Assembly: GCA_004794785.1 (NCBI GenBank)
Contig: SJOL01006426.1
Location: 323,156-387,155 of the forward strand
Origin: Opisthorchis felineus
Lineage: Eukaryota > Platyhelminthes > Trematoda > Opisthorchiida > Opisthorchiidae
Length of the DNA stretch: 64,000 bases
Direction of reading: 5' to 3'
Part shown: positions 13,164-27,267 of the stretch, in pieces
How the letters are laid out: each line of letters begins with the position of its first letter
Position numbering within the stretch: position 1 is the first letter of the stretch
Program-made: the position numbers and the translations under genes
Notes under the pieces: generated by a model
What the model was told of the DNA's origin: nothing
What the model saw: the letters and a program-made list of their open reading frames with translations, nothing else
Databases searched by the model: none

Positions 13164-14586
13164 CTGAAATAAGTGAATTAGGATGCAGCTGTTTTCAGTG
13201 ACGAAAAGTTTTTTCATCTCCTGGGATTTCGCTCTCCGCTCTTAGGCCCTCCTTAGACTGCTCACCAACTGAAGTATGAACTGAAGTACGTGCGCTGTTA
13301 CCCTTATCACCTGCTGATACGGACTTCATTAAGCCAGTCGAAATTACCGGTCTCAAGAGCATTCAGTGGTCTCATGTTTTCCGTATCGCTGAAATCGGAC
13401 AAAGGGCTTCTAAACGTCTTGGGTGAAGCCCGTTACGCACATCTCGGCCGAGTGGTCGTTACCGGTATTGGTTCATTGCTATGTAATGGCTGTTCTCCGA
13501 AGGTGATGAGCTGACTTGTATTTATGCATCGGAAATTACTTAGAGAACGACAACTATCAGGTGTGAACACTGTGGTGTGATTGGATCGATGTGACTTGCT
13601 CCAGAATGAGCATTTCTCAACCGGCTGCTGGCAAAATCTTGTTCCAACTAGGCCCATGGATTATTTTAGCTGGTGGCAGTCAGCTTATACGGTTCAAGTA
13701 TTTGCACAGAAACTTCACACTGGTTAGAAGTCAGCCCACAGCTGGAAGGATCAAGCCCTGTCCTATCTGAAGGAAGCATTGTCCCTAAATCGAGCAAGAG
13801 ATGCTATTCTGCAGGGATCATTTCACCAGCTTGCGTATTCTTCTCAACAGCAAGTATGGCAGTCCTAGTGCTTGATGCTTGACGAACCAGTACCAACAGA
13901 AACAAAAGTAAGTGAGCAAACCATAGTTTTATATACGCGTTTCACAGGCACGTCATGGGTTAACTGGAAAACACGCGGGGCGTGCATCGTCTGTTTACCG
14001 TTGGAAAAGCAAGCTTTGAATGCGCAGTTGCAGTAATCCAGGCCGAGCAAGGCATTCAAGTGGTCTCTTGGTTTTATGACAACATGTGACATTTCCTCGG
14101 TAGTCTTGGTCAAATTCTGGGCAATGGAATGTGACTTTCGCAGCTGACCTTTGCCAACCCATTGGTTCTTGGTAGGAAATAATATAACGGCTTTCAGAAA
14201 TATGAAATTCCTGATGTCTTTTCTTAACGTTCCGATCCCAAAGAAAAGAATAATCCCTTAATCTGACCAGCATGCAACACAATTACCCACGGTAAAGGTG
14301 CCCTACTCCTTTTGCCTGCTCTCCCTTACACTTATGGCATGAATAAGCCTTGGGGACAACGTTTTTGTCAATGCAACCCACAGAATTACGCCAAGACTCA
14401 AACCAGACTACCAAATAAAGATGGAGGTTTCTTGCCTGTCAGGGATGTTACTGAATAAGAGAATGACGACGACCTCCAGGACATCGTGGTTAGGCTTTAG
14501 GGCTTGCGAGTCCAATGTCAATCTTCTTGAATTAGTGCATATGTTGAGCTTAGATCCTTCGCCTCCAGCCAGATCGCCATAAGGCG

Positions 14587-14649
14587 ACGAGCCAATAAAG
14601 CTTTAAATTTCTTCCCGGGGGGGGGGGGGCTACCGCCTCTTTGGCTCGT
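14587..14649. repeat. 9-bp inverted repeat enclosing a run of 13 G
   Basis: ACGAGCCAA (14,587-14,595) is matched by its complement TTGGCTCGT (14,641-14,649). Between them is a run of 13 G (14,617-14,629). Just to the left, CGCCATAAGGCGACGA (14,575-14,590) resembles CGCCTTAAGGCGACGA at 61,435-61,450, suggesting the left part is the end of a dispersed element followed by AATAAAG. Confidence 0.65.
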
Positions 14650-14659
14650 TGTCAAAGTG

Positions 14660-17600
14660 AGGAGGCCCAAGCGGCAAACAAAAATGACAGAAGGTCCAGT
14701 TTGTCAACGTTACACTGTCAGTTAGTTGGAAATCTATGGTACTCCTCCTTTTGACGGTCAGAAGCACTGTGCAGATTTTAGGCCACATTGAAGTGAGATT
14801 GTCTAGTTGAGAATACCATGTATTATCTTTCCTGCTAGTTTGTATAAACTCAACCTCCTAACTTATTACTCCTCTCTCCATGAACCGTCACTCAACTTCC
14901 TTTAACCAAACCGTCAGCATTGAGTCACCCACCGCATAACCGTTTCATCGCCCATAACTCATCAACGTGTCTGTGGATAATGGACAACACAGTGTCAGAT
15001 CGATTTGACTTAGTAGACCGTGGAACACGTAAATGGGCGTGGCTTTCTGGGGCTGAATGGTTTGCCATTGAGACGAAATATTATCCGTTCCTCAGTTTAT
15101 TTTGCAACTCTCAGAATGTTCCATTTGTGTGGGTGTCTCAATGGGTATTGCTGTGACTCTACACCTCACCCGCTGGAGCAGGAGAAAAACATCAAAGGAA
15201 TGTGGCAAATCCATACAAGGGAAAGGGTTGAGTTATTTCATGAAAAAAACTCTGAATAAAATCGCCCTGTAATTAGCTTACAGAATCCGGGTTGCCACTC
15301 AAAGGCAGAAATAATAAGGCGTAACGGCAATAGGACGAAAAGCTCCATCTCAATGAATCGCTTTAAGTTTAAATGTGTTTTCTTATTTACAGAAGAAACA
15401 GAATGCATTTCAAAGCGCATATGATGGATGAAAAGTCTATAGAGCAGGCAACTCATTGAAAACGTGGACTGCTGTTGACCGACATTAGTTAATGAATTGC
15501 GCGCCGGATATGACCGGCTGAATATACTGAAGATACTGAAGAAGGCTGAAAACACGAACAATATAATAAACAATAAATAATAATGATGTAATAGACAATA
15601 TAATTAAAAGGAAACAAATGGAGTTGCAAATAAGCTACCAGGACGAAATAATAATAATGATAGACAAATTGTGCGAAGTTTCCAAGGTACTCTATACAAG
15701 GGTGTAGGTTTGCACGTACGAGCATTCTCTGAGTGGCTGATATCAGACGAATAACAGCAAATACATGGGCAAAGTAAAAAGATGGAATGCCCGCAGACTA
15801 ACAGGGCAATAGCAGGAGAACTGAAATATATCACAAAGAGATGGTAACCACTAATCACTAGCCGCTTGTGATAGGTTCCTGAAGGCATCGTTTTTGGTAA
15901 ACTTTATCCCGTAAAAGACCATTGTTCGCCGGCCTCCTCACTCTATAACCAAGAACTGTGCATATTTCTGATTTTAAGTTGTCATGTAATGTCATTTACA
16001 GAGCTTCTAACAAGCAAGAAAAAGTTTGGATTCACCTATCTTTTGATGTCAAATCGTGCATTGTAGGTGTGTTATGAAAAGCTGAAACCCTGCGGATCAT
16101 TATGAATCCTGAGACAGTATTAATCACGTTTGCGCGTAATTCGTCTGGCACTTCTGTACACTTTTACTTAACAATTTATTTCTGTTCATTTTCTTTAACA
16201 TGAAATACGATCCTGAACCACCGTCATTCTGTAAATTTGCGCAAAACGCTAACTTCAATTTTAGTTTTCCTCTTCTGGGGATAGGCCTTAGGAATAACCA
16301 CTCCTTAATCAAACCTCTCTATTTTGTCCTTTCAATTCACTTCTGTTGACCGTGAACTTTCGAGAAGTGTCACTATACCCAGCAAACAATTTTGATTAGC
16401 CTGCGCGGGTGCTTTTTCCAGTGAAAAACAACTGTACTGGGCATGCTCAAGTCATTTGCTGGATATTCCAACACAAGGCACAGTTGTTGAGTGCTGAAAA
16501 GGTTTGTCGGTGCAAAATGTTTTCAAGCTAAAGCACATTATCCTTGACATAACCAAAGAGGTCTGCTTAAACGAGACTCTAAAATAAAACGGCATGATTT
16601 CCTCATGAGCACGTTTCAAGAAAACGGTTAGCTAGAAAGATTTGTGGAAAGACAAGCGAAACCCAGGCCCTACAAACAAATAATCTATTGTACATAAAAA
16701 AGTCTCGCTTGTCCCCACCCGAATTTCAAAGGTGTTTCACCCAGAAGAGTGGCAGTTATAAGATCCACAAAAACAGTGAAACAAGCAACTTTGCACCCGG
16801 CGATTTACAAGCCATTCGCTGGTTATTGAAGGTTAGACTCCCCATCTGACAACGTCAATATGTATAAATCAGTTTACCTGCTGTATTGGTGGAACGAAAC
16901 AAGAATCGGCCTGGTTCCAAAAATGAAAACTGCACGCTGGCATTATTCCGGCTTTAGCACCTTTACTGAACGAGGGACATCTGGTCGAGTACTGTAAAAA
17001 CCTTTGTGGCTGTCGACAAAGTCCTGGAAAACCTACCGAGGTCTACGAGGACAAAGATTCTGGCGATTGCGGAAGCAGCTTGAACTTTATGTGCAGAATG
17101 GTTTTGTTTGGGAACTAGCGCACTAGTCGTCTTTGACCGGTGAGCTTCACTCTGGTCAGAATGTTATTGCCAAGATCTTGTGCTATATTTACCGGAGGCT
17201 GAAGAGGTATTGAAGAGTCAAGTGTATTCAACCTTTATTACTTTCATTGCTCCGAACAAAACAACTCGTTTCAATACAGGACAGTTTCGCTCTTGGTCAA
17301 ACCTAAACGACACTGAACACGCGCAACGCCTCCCGTTTTAGGAAGCAAAATGTTCTTATGTCAAGCACACTGAGGAACAAAGTAAAATCATAGCATTGGT
17401 TAGTAAATCGACAGACCTTGTCCAAAATCTTGGTTGCTGTTCACCCAATCGTTCAGGTGACCGGAATTGGAACACCCTACTTGTTTGTTCTAAAAGTGGG
17501 TGCCAAGGCTTAGGTGGCTGGTTCGGCCATATGACTAACATCTGATAGTCCCGAAACTGGTTGGTGAATCACATCCATGCGAACAAAGACAGGTGTGTAC

Positions 17601-20600
17601 GATCAATCGAACGAACTTTCAAGTTGACGGTGCACAACATGTATCTTATATTTTGTTTTTCATAAGTAGGACTGCATTCCTAAATCTTCGTAATACTTTC
17701 TTTTATGATAGCATTCAACACGATCTGAGCACAAATTGGAGTATCGCCTTCGCTGTCAAATATGTTTTCCTACGCAACAGTGGCAAATTTTCGCCATCGA
17801 ATGGCTCGAATATCCATGCACTGAAAACAAAGGTGAAGGTTCTGTTTTTCTGAACTCAATCTGTCTTTCAGTAAAGGTGTGGTCAGAACCGAAAATCGCC
17901 GTTACGCAACGTCTTTCGGTCATAATACGATCAATGCTATAGGCATAGGGGCAGCGGACTACTGACCAGCAATTCCAGGCTACTACTCGAAGTGTCATCG
18001 CTGCATCACCAATCGTCTCCGCCGTGTTTGTTCATCCACGGGCTAGAATGTGTCTTCTTTATCCACCATTCATTGCTTCGTCGTTTGGTAATAACTTAAC
18101 TTTAGCGAGCGGATCTCTGGCCGAGTGGAATAGACATCCACGAAGATTAATATGACTACTGTTTCGTTAACGTGCAGAATTCGATAATTTTGATCCATAA
18201 TTCTGGTCGAACTAATCAGAGGATAACGAGACAAATAGGTTAAATGAGCCTCAAAGGTGCTGATTTGGAGCTGTCGGGGAAGAACGCAGCAACGCGATAT
18301 AACTTGGGAGTATTCGCAACTACTGTCATGTCTTAGGTAAAATAACTATTCGAAAACACCTTAACCATCATTTGGGTTTTGTAACCAGACTCCCTACTGC
18401 GAAGTACTTGGTACGTTTCCACGATGATACAAAACATTTATATGAAGGACCTGCGAGCTACGTTCACCTGGAACTATTTGAAACATCAGGGAGTATCGAC
18501 ACTGACACATTAAATTTGTTTTTCAGAATTGTTCCTGGAAGGTGTTTTTTTCAGAAACTTTGGCTTTGTGACCGAAATCGGTGACATATTTTATTATGAA
18601 AGAACCTTATGATAAATCGAATGAACGTTTATAGTACATGTTTCCTAACATGCGAACTAAGTTTGTCATTCTGTCGTATACACCTACTGTGAACATGGTA
18701 ACATGAAGAAACCTCTTTGCTTTTCGTTGTCGCACTCTTATTTAATATTCGCCGTAAAATGATTTCCGTATCAGTTCATTTTAATCCCACCGTTTTTTAC
18801 TTTGCTATTTAAATTAGAAATACCATAAGGCGTAGTCTAATGCTACGACCTAATGAAAACCGATGGACAATATAGTTAGGGCTCACTGGCCTTTCGTTCC
18901 CACGGATTGGCCTTCCAAAAGTTTCACCTGTACGGGCAATATACAGCAATCCAACGTATGAAGTCAGATAGGATTGGGGTGACTGACACCTTTTTGAGGA
19001 CAGACCGTTTTTCAGAGAGAGCACACACTACACCCTGTTTAAAAAACCATGCAAACCGTCATGGTACTAAGACCCCCTTCAAAGATATAATTCCCTGAGA
19101 GGACTGTTCACTGCCTTGTTGGCTTGGTCTGAATGCACTGGGACAATTCAAAATAGATAGTTTTGCTAACTTCATCTAACATCCAATGGTACTATATTGC
19201 GTTTCCATCACTTGATATCGCTGCCTCACGGTCCGCTCATGGGTGTACGCAATCACGGAGTATTCGGTAGGAGGTGAATTAGTAGGTTACTGCTTCGGTC
19301 AGTACAACTGCCCAAAAATGTAGATGAGTCCGATCTCCATGTAGGCGTCAGAAAACCGAAAAACACGGAAGTGATTTTTTAAAGCTTGTACGTGAAAAAT
19401 GATCGTTTCAAAGGAGACCAAACAGAGGATATTTTTGTGCCGGCACGAACATCTTTAATGTATCACGTTCAAATGTTAAGAAGAACGTTGATCCGACAAG
19501 AGCTATGTCTGGTTTGTTAAATCAAGACGGTCTATGCGTTCTTCTTGCATACTGCCATTTTTCAGAGGTAAGCTAATAGACTAAATTTGTACAGATGACA
19601 GTTTAATATGGCTTGCTGTATATTAAGTACGCCTTCATTATCTATGAGTTCCGTAAGCCCAGGCATTATGGTATGTACTTTTTTGGGTTGCTGAAAGGCC
19701 GACGAAATTTATGGACCGAAATATCATAAAAGCACAGGCATTTGTAAAGATCAAATCAACCCTGATTACTTCCAAATCACTGTAACTGTCCATATATTTT
19801 TTCTGAGTGGATGTATGCATTTTCGTCGCAATATATTCCCGTAAATGGAAAATCCGTGTTTTTCTTGCGTAATGGAGGACAGGGCGGTTTCTCCCTATTG
19901 ACAGACAGACCAAAATACTGAAAAGAGTCGGACCACCCTCGAAGTAGTTTCCCGATGGAAGGTATGGAGATCAAACATGGTTATTCCGAACGACATGCAT
20001 TCCGGTGTACTTTACATTTAAGAAACTCATGGTGTCGTTATGTAGTAACGGAGCATTGTGCACCTTAGCGATCAAAAGAAACATGGTACAGATTTATAGA
20101 GTAAACATCACGGAGGAATATGCTCAAGCATAGTTGGAGGCTAAACCGTCCAGTTACCTCAAGATGCGTGTGTGGTTTGGCAGTGAAAAAAGTTTTTCAG
20201 TTACGATTATTGTTAATCTGAAATGTCTGTGACAGAATTCTCTTTCACGACATCAGTTTTTAATCCTGTTTGATTGCATTCAGCACTTGAAACTAGGGTA
20301 ACAATTAACAAATAAGTTTAAGGGGTTTGGAAGTTTTCTAGCGAGCATCACCGAGTCGTTGCTTCTCTTATTTATCGTAACGAGGTGGGCTGCATGTGGA
20401 GATAAAGGCTTTCAAAATTTATCTTAAGAAATGATTACCAAAAGGTGCGACTAGGAAGAGCAGTACACGTGTAGGCAACTGTTTATGGGGCATAAGAGGT
20501 TTTGGGCTGTGATTAGTAAGATTTTAAACTGTGTATTTATCAATAAAAAAGCACATTGGCTTATTTGAACGAGTGTATCATAGCCGAAAAAATTCGGCTC

Positions 20601-21955
20601 GATCACTGATCTCTTTCGAAGACAATTGTGAAGTTGTCTGAAAATCATTTCCGAGCAAGGGACACTTGTGGGTCATTGATGGGAATGGGACGAATTTTCA
20701 TGAAGTTTCTTCTTTTTCCTGAGTAGGTTCACAAAACTTTAGTAACAACTTGTAGAGAGCAAAGGAGCACAAAACATTTAAAACACTAAGTGTAAAAAGC
20801 CAAGTGCCAAACAGATGGTTACTTCGGTTTCATGGTTTCACAGACTGCGAAAAATATGGCTGCGATCACCTGGTTTTTTCTTGAAAAAAATTGAATACCA
20901 AAACGGTACACAACAATGGTCAACACCACGGTCAACAATAACCGCTATATCAGGCACACGAAGAGAGCTAATCGAAAAAGTCCTCCTGCTGCATGTAGAC
21001 GTACCTGTTGGTAGTGTGATGAGATTTAGGAATTTTAATGAAGATTTCCTCCTGTCAGTGAAGCCAATCTCAGCTGAAGAGCCGCGGACTACTGCACGGT
21101 TGTTTCATCTTTGCTAGAAATGAACAGCAGAGGGAACCTCGCAAAACTCAAAGAGTTTCGAACGCCCGAATTTTTGGTCAGCGGTTGAACACTTAACCAT
21201 ATGACCACAAGCAGCTTATCAGCCGTATGATGGACTTGCACTCAGAGAGAATATAACGCCTTATCCTGCAGTCATGAGGTCCATACCATTTAGTCACATG
21301 TGTTGACTGGCTTCTCGATTGAGGGCTTTTCAGATGGAAGTTCCGCTCATGAGAGTTATTTTATCTTCCTCTGAGCTGTCTATAAGTTGCTGGTAGAGTG
21401 GGCCTCCTAGGAATAGTCACCAAACCACGCTGGGGACTAACAGGTCATAAACTAAAGATTTAGTGGTTACTCTAGCTAGAGGATATGCCCAATTCGACGA
21501 ACAGCTGGAGAATCTAGTGTGACAATCAGATTTCTCGATCTTTTGGTTAGAAATAACGCTGCCTTAGTTCACTGGTTGTTGCAGTGTCAGAAACTGTGCG
21601 TATGAGCGCAGTATCATTGGTCAAACCGATATTATTTGGGGAAGAAGTGGATGACTTAAGTTCTTTCGCTGATTGTTTGCTAGTACTTTACTAGAGTAAG
21701 TAGCTCTTGTAAGCCAGAAGCTGCAGTTTCGCAAGAAAAGATCAGAAATATCTACTGCCTGACCAAAAACATTTGAGTTTTTTAAAAGATCTAACTTCAT
21801 AAACTTTGTAAGCTTTGTTACCTGCCGTAAATTTCAAACAGTCGCCTACCGACACCAATGTTGTTATCGGTAAATCAATAATGTTGCTTAGACTGTAAAA
21901 AGTGGAAAAAGAGAGGCTTGATAGAATGACTCATGAAAAGCTTGACTGATCTAGT
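14660..21955. other. No gene recognised
   Basis: AAT-rich stretches lie near 15,560-15,660. A minus-strand frame at 17,756-17,998 begins TLRVVAWNCWSV, faintly like a retroelement endonuclease start, but nothing downstream supports it. The rest has no readable structure. Confidence 0.55.
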
Positions 21956-22125
21956 TGAGATCTGTTTATCTGAGTAGAAGCCTAGTAAATTTCCGTGTGC
22001 TTGCAAGAGATAACACCCCCAGGCGAATTCAGTGGCCTCGTGACGCCGGTATCAACCCCAGTTGTGCGACTGAGGAGGAAACCACCTCAGAACATAACAT
22101 TCTTCTTCAAAATTGCTCTCAACAA
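21956..22125 (+). other. Possible retroelement zinc-knuckle remnant
   Basis: The frame reads NFRVLARDNTPRR, then about a dozen residues on, NPSCATEEETTSEHNILLQNC. The end resembles the C..C...ET..H.L..C knuckle of R2-like proteins (compare CRGNCGQPESLVHILQSC in the intact copy), with the second Cys replaced. No neighbouring RT or endonuclease motif could be read in any frame, so the call rests on one short match. Confidence 0.25.
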
Positions 22126-22129
22126 ATCT

Positions 22130-24040
22130 GCGGTAAAACGTCAGCCTTACTGCTTCTGTTGATGGTGCCAATGATATGAAGTGGGTGTACATCGCAAAGT
22201 TTCCCTGATAATTCAATCCATTTGGTGATCAAACCACTTATGCATATGGGCTTAAACGGATAATACAATAAACAGAAGCTGATCTCAACGTGAAATTTGG
22301 GCAGAACACGATGGTACTTAGAGCAGAGCGTTGGTGGAAGCTGCTCTCTAAAATCGGTTTTCTGTAAGATAGTGCAAGGGTATTTTTGCGGAGTATTTTT
22401 ATCAGTTTCCATGCAGAAAGTAAGAACTAAATACATCCAACCTTTCAGTTATCAGCACAGTATGGACGTTAGATGCACACTACTGCATTTTTTAATGAGT
22501 ACTCGTCTGACCTGTTTACTAGCTTATCATTTACAAAACGGCAGGAAGTTTACATGTTAACAACTTATTGACAGTTTAATGAGCTGCTTAGGGACCTACC
22601 TCAGTACTGTAATAAGAAATTCCGATATCGCGCGGAAACCCAGAGGAATTTTTGAAAGACAATGACGCGTAAGTGATAAAAAAGTAACTTTTGTCACTGA
22701 CCAGGGTTATGCCACCATGTTAAACTAACGATGGCTTGTTGCTGTTTTCCCCATACTTTCCCGATCTCGTTTCATTAGGAGCCAAATCGACTTGATGTTT
22801 GAATCTCACACTACGTTCACCACACTGAGAACCTTATACGGTCATACCTATATGTACTAGTGCTCAAGGGTTTAACCGTCGGTAACCAATTCGATGGATA
22901 CATCTTTGAGTAATCGGCAACTGAATTTCCATGCAGTCCTTTCATTTCTAGCAAGCGAGTGGCGGAGGTAAACATACCTTAGGTAATTGACAAATGCCAT
23001 GGTCCAGACCACCTACAGACTTAAACATAGTGTTCATGGTCCTCAGAATTCCGACACATTCGTGCTAAAGAATTTGATCACTGGCGCATTTGACTTGCCG
23101 ATGTTTGTGTATACTTTTGAGTTTTCGTCACGGAGCAGACACTTTTGGAGCCGACTGGGGCGTAGCTGCCTGAAAGCTACAAGTTTCAAACGTACTAACT
23201 GTTGCAATTATCCAGCAGCGTCAATCATAATTCTGCCATTCCTAAGGCTATGACCTTCAATGTGCTTTAGAAATGTGTGTAATTCCACGAAACTACTCCT
23301 CTTCTAGCATCTGTCAGTTGCCCACCCGTGCGCACTACCGTGCAGTTCCTTTTCCAAAATTTTGCACACCTTTGTTCTGTGTATCCAATACTCGACTAAA
23401 CCAATAGGTTCATGCGGCATTCGCCTTCTCATGTTTCATATCACTAGGTGATAAACTTTCCCAAGGGTTTGATAAACAGCTGGGCTTAATCAGGGGCTCA
23501 TGAGGCTTCTGAAATCAGAATTCCTTCATCTTACGCCATGATGGGTTGTCATTTCGCGGTCCTATCCAAAGGTTGATCGCATTTGGCAACTTCATCCTGT
23601 CAGTATTGACTGCAATTCGCCAGACTACTGCCTCGGGGTCGACAGTCCAATTTCTCCAACCCAGTTTGCGTTTACCAAACTATCCGGTCGATCCTAACCA
23701 GATTATAGAGCGGCAAGAACCTTTAGCGTTGAGGCTGCGCTTTTCCACTCTTAAGCCAACACACCTCTTCAGAACCATAACCTCAAGGTACCAGAATATC
23801 CTATTCTACAAAAATATTTTGTCCAAATGTTTTTAGATGATGAGTGCTTTCGAATTCCCTCTTCCGCCGAATATATTAGTCTCAGCCATTTAAGCCTACT
23901 CTCTAATTAGGATACCAAACACTCCCAGGCAAACAAACATGGTTGGTTGCTTGACAAATTGCGGTGTGCAACACACAGCTGCAGCACATCATCCGAGTTA
24001 GTGCATATCCAGGTGAGTGACGATCTCCTTGGGAAGCGAC
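22130..24040. other. No gene recognised
   Basis: Short frames overlap on both strands near 22.1-22.5 kb without motifs. No repeats were recognised. Confidence 0.55.
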
Positions 24041-24669
24041 GTTAGAAGTACTCGGTCAGTAAATTCACGCACGTGTACACGTGTGCACTTGATACTGCTA
24101 CTTCCAATTCGCCGAGACTACTAGCGCGAGTACAACATTGCTTCAGTGGTGTGCTGCTAATCGTTCTGACAGGAAAAACACCCTCTGCAACAGTTTCTTT
24201 TCGTCTGGCTACTGTTATCTGTCTTATGTACGTGTGTGAATTTGGGTCCACGACTAGCAACATTTGTGGTGAACGTGATCGTATCCGTCGCAGCTGCTTA
24301 AACAAAAGGTTAACTGTGGCATTTACAACCGTGGAATCCACTAAGGACACAACTGACAACATTCAATTACATGGGCATACGTGTGGTTCAGTTCAGTGTT
24401 CAAAACTGAGAAAAACGTTAAGGAAATTGAAAAGTATTGAAATGGGCCTATTCAAACAAATGGGGAAGCGAAGATGGGGTTACTGCATAATCAGAGATTG
24501 TTTGTGTTTCAGTATAATACATAATAATGGAAATGAAACAAGGCTGATCAGACAAGTAGCTACAGTCCTGTGTGATTACTACCACGGATATCTGAGGCAT
24601 TCATTCAAAAACGCATGCACAAAAGGTTCTGAAGCACTGCATTGTGCTTTATTAGTTATGATTGCGTGA
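24041..24669 (+). other. Unclassified 198-codon open frame, with an antisense frame
   Basis: The plus frame 24,073-24,669 is the longest outside the retroelements. Over 24,042-24,362 the minus strand is open too (106 codons), with an acceptor-like TTTTGTTTAAGCAG| at about 24,297 on that strand. Neither peptide shows a motif, signal peptide, membrane segment or repeat I can name. Length alone does not exclude chance in DNA this long, so I treat it as an open frame and not as a gene. Confidence 0.2.
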
Positions 24670-27127
24670 CACTGCGTTTCGCTGTAACGATACGGTAAGT
24701 TGGCTTGGTCGGTTATGGAGTGAGCTGAACCGCGGCATAGCTCCTTTGCACCAGAGACAGAATTTGTTTATATATCCAAATAAGTTCATGCGCTTCAATA
24801 ATAATGAAAATATAAAAGCCCTGGTCCATAAACATAATAGAAAATGAAACAGGTGCATTATTTGAGGCACTTGACTTCAGTGAGTTTTTTAAACACTTAA
24901 CAGGAGGTTCCAAATGAACTGTTCTAATTGAATGACGAAGTCAAGTCACATTTGGCCAAGAAACTATGATTTATTACCCTGTAAAATATACTCCATTGAA
25001 CTGTAGATATGTCATAGCCATCTGTAATCATTCAAAACAAATTAGGAACGAAGGTGTGACTGTCCATAGCATGAGAACTACTCTCCAATGGCCTTCAGGC
25101 GATTATTCTGAAAATCTGTAGAAAGTGCGGATCATACCGAAAACCCAAATCACCACCGTTCCATGAGTGTAGCTGATGCCGGCAGTTGTTGTTTTGATGC
25201 TGCAAAGTGAAGCTATGACACACATCTTTGAAGATAACTCTACCTCTATTTGGAACAGTTGGCTTTTGGCTGTTCAAGTCTTTTACTAAATCTTCTGCCT
25301 AATGATACACGTACCCAAAATGAGTCGTATAATTCCTGTCATAACCTGAGCTACCTTACACCTGTTGGAAGGGCTCATTAGAAGTTGCGATTCAAGTTCG
25401 CTGTTATTTCATTTTATTTTTGATTGACTTGTGGAGGAAGATAAAGAGGAACTTGGTTTGTATGCCCCAAAAAGAATGCTGCACGTCACTGAGGAATGAG
25501 GTTGAGTATGCCACTAGTTCGTTGTTGCTATTCGGCCCGATCTACTTAGAATGCTTGAGCAGTCAAATTTTGTTGCATCGAATACATATGGGGACCTAGA
25601 TACAACTTGAACATCTTACCACAGTCGCAGGATTTTTCCCAGTACTAATTCGGCGAAAAATTTCTATTTTCACTTACCGAGAATAGTGGCAGGGCGTCTG
25701 AATCCAGCAGAAAAAATACAAGTTACCTTGTAGAACCTTGGTTGCCTGGCAAAGTATCCTTCTGGCCTGTCCTGGCGAACGGTCTATCTTTATTTGTAAT
25801 GACCGGTAAAATGGCACATAAATGCGAAAAAACGACAAAAGTTGTCGACTTACCATTTATGCATACCTGAATGAATTTTAACCTAGAGTGAATACGCAGC
25901 AGTCCGTCCTAAAGTCGTGAATCCTGCTAGGACTTACGTCTCCTAAACTCTTCTTTACAGCATATCACAATGAATGAAAATGAATGTGTTCGTGGCATCT
26001 TTAAATGAATTGAGGGTTCTTATAAAGGGTATCCCAATACAGTGGACCTTTTATCTCATCGTCAAGCTCAATAGACGAAAAATATGTTAAGTGAACAGAC
26101 TAATATATAAGCATTCCTTCTGCATTTTTGGACGTAGTTCAGGGGCCTATTTGCGATAAATACAACTTGAGAGGAGGCACTGCGTTAAATAATCGTGAGT
26201 CATGTTATCACCTAACCCTAATAATAGGTACTAGTGCCTTATTTGCACAATCGCCGTTCGAAAATGGCTCTCGTTCATAGGGGCATTCGTAAAGAAGCAA
26301 AATATCATAAAACTTAAGCAGTTTTGCTCGATAAGCTGTGAATATCTCAACGCAGTAACAGTTTGGAAGTTCTCTTATTATTTTATGGTGCGGAATACAA
26401 AAGAATCAGTTATAGGATGAGTATGCATCGAGAGTTTAGCAGTTTGGAGTCTTTCAAAAGATGGACACCTCGTTCTTACTCACTATTGCCTTGTGGTTAA
26501 CAGATTGTACGTGACTGATGGAGGTAGATCACAATATGAGACTCCTGTTCTCTCTCATTTGTGAAGTTGTCGTAAGTTAGCACAACGTACGAGGACTCGC
26601 ATGAAACCCGAGGATTCACCCTAAAATAAGGCAATAGGGAGGTAACTGAAGATGGGTGAAGCAGTTCACCTGTGCTGTAAACCTATATGCCTCTCATGCA
26701 AATACTTTGGCTCCAAAAGTAGTTCGCTGAAGAAAGGTCATTCACTCAGGACATTTTGTTAACTCATTCGACCCGAAGTTAACACAAAACCAGGAAATAC
26801 CATGCAAAAATCAAGCCTAACACTGGTGTGTCGGAAACTTATCTCGGTTGGTCTAATTCTGGCTAACATGTCTTTTACAGGCCTAATATGATTCATACGG
26901 CTAAAGCGGAAAAGTTGTCTGGTGTTTTCTTCCAAAGGGAGATTTCACTTAACCGGGTCATTATTTCTGCTAGGGAACATCTGTCCACACCGCGAGATCA
27001 GTGAACGTGGAATAAACTCACAACCCAAACGGATGGAAGAGGTCATTTTGGGGGACTTCGTCAACCTGCTCACGTGAAGATAAGCACGTTTTAACTTTGG
27101 CAATTGCAAATGTTTGTGCTTGCTTAC
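24670..27127. other. No gene recognised
   Basis: This is stop-dense in all frames, with no RNA gene or repeat recognised. Confidence 0.6.
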
Positions 27128-27267
27128 TTATGTAGCACAACGTAACCAATGGGAACGAAAATTTTGTCGGATTACTGGGCTCTAATTTGTGGAGGTCACA
27201 GATGGAGCCTAGTTCATTCGGCCAGCGTTTGATTGGGATATTTTGTGTACTGTGGAGGAATGTCCTC
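27128..27267 (-). other. Weak exon candidate
   Basis: On the minus strand a pyrimidine-rich acceptor (CTTCATTTTTGCTACAG|) opens a 140-base frame beginning RTFLHSTQNIPIKRWPNELG and closing at TACATAA|GTAAGC, a good donor in phase 1. The peptide resembles nothing I know. Acceptor, open frame and donor falling together is suggestive, but in 64 kb such coincidences occur by chance. Confidence 0.2.

Noticed and set aside
17756..17998. Minus-strand frame starting TLRVVAWNCWSV, resembling the start of a retroelement endonuclease
   Set aside because: No later endonuclease blocks (such as an E-T-W or SDH motif) can be read in any frame.
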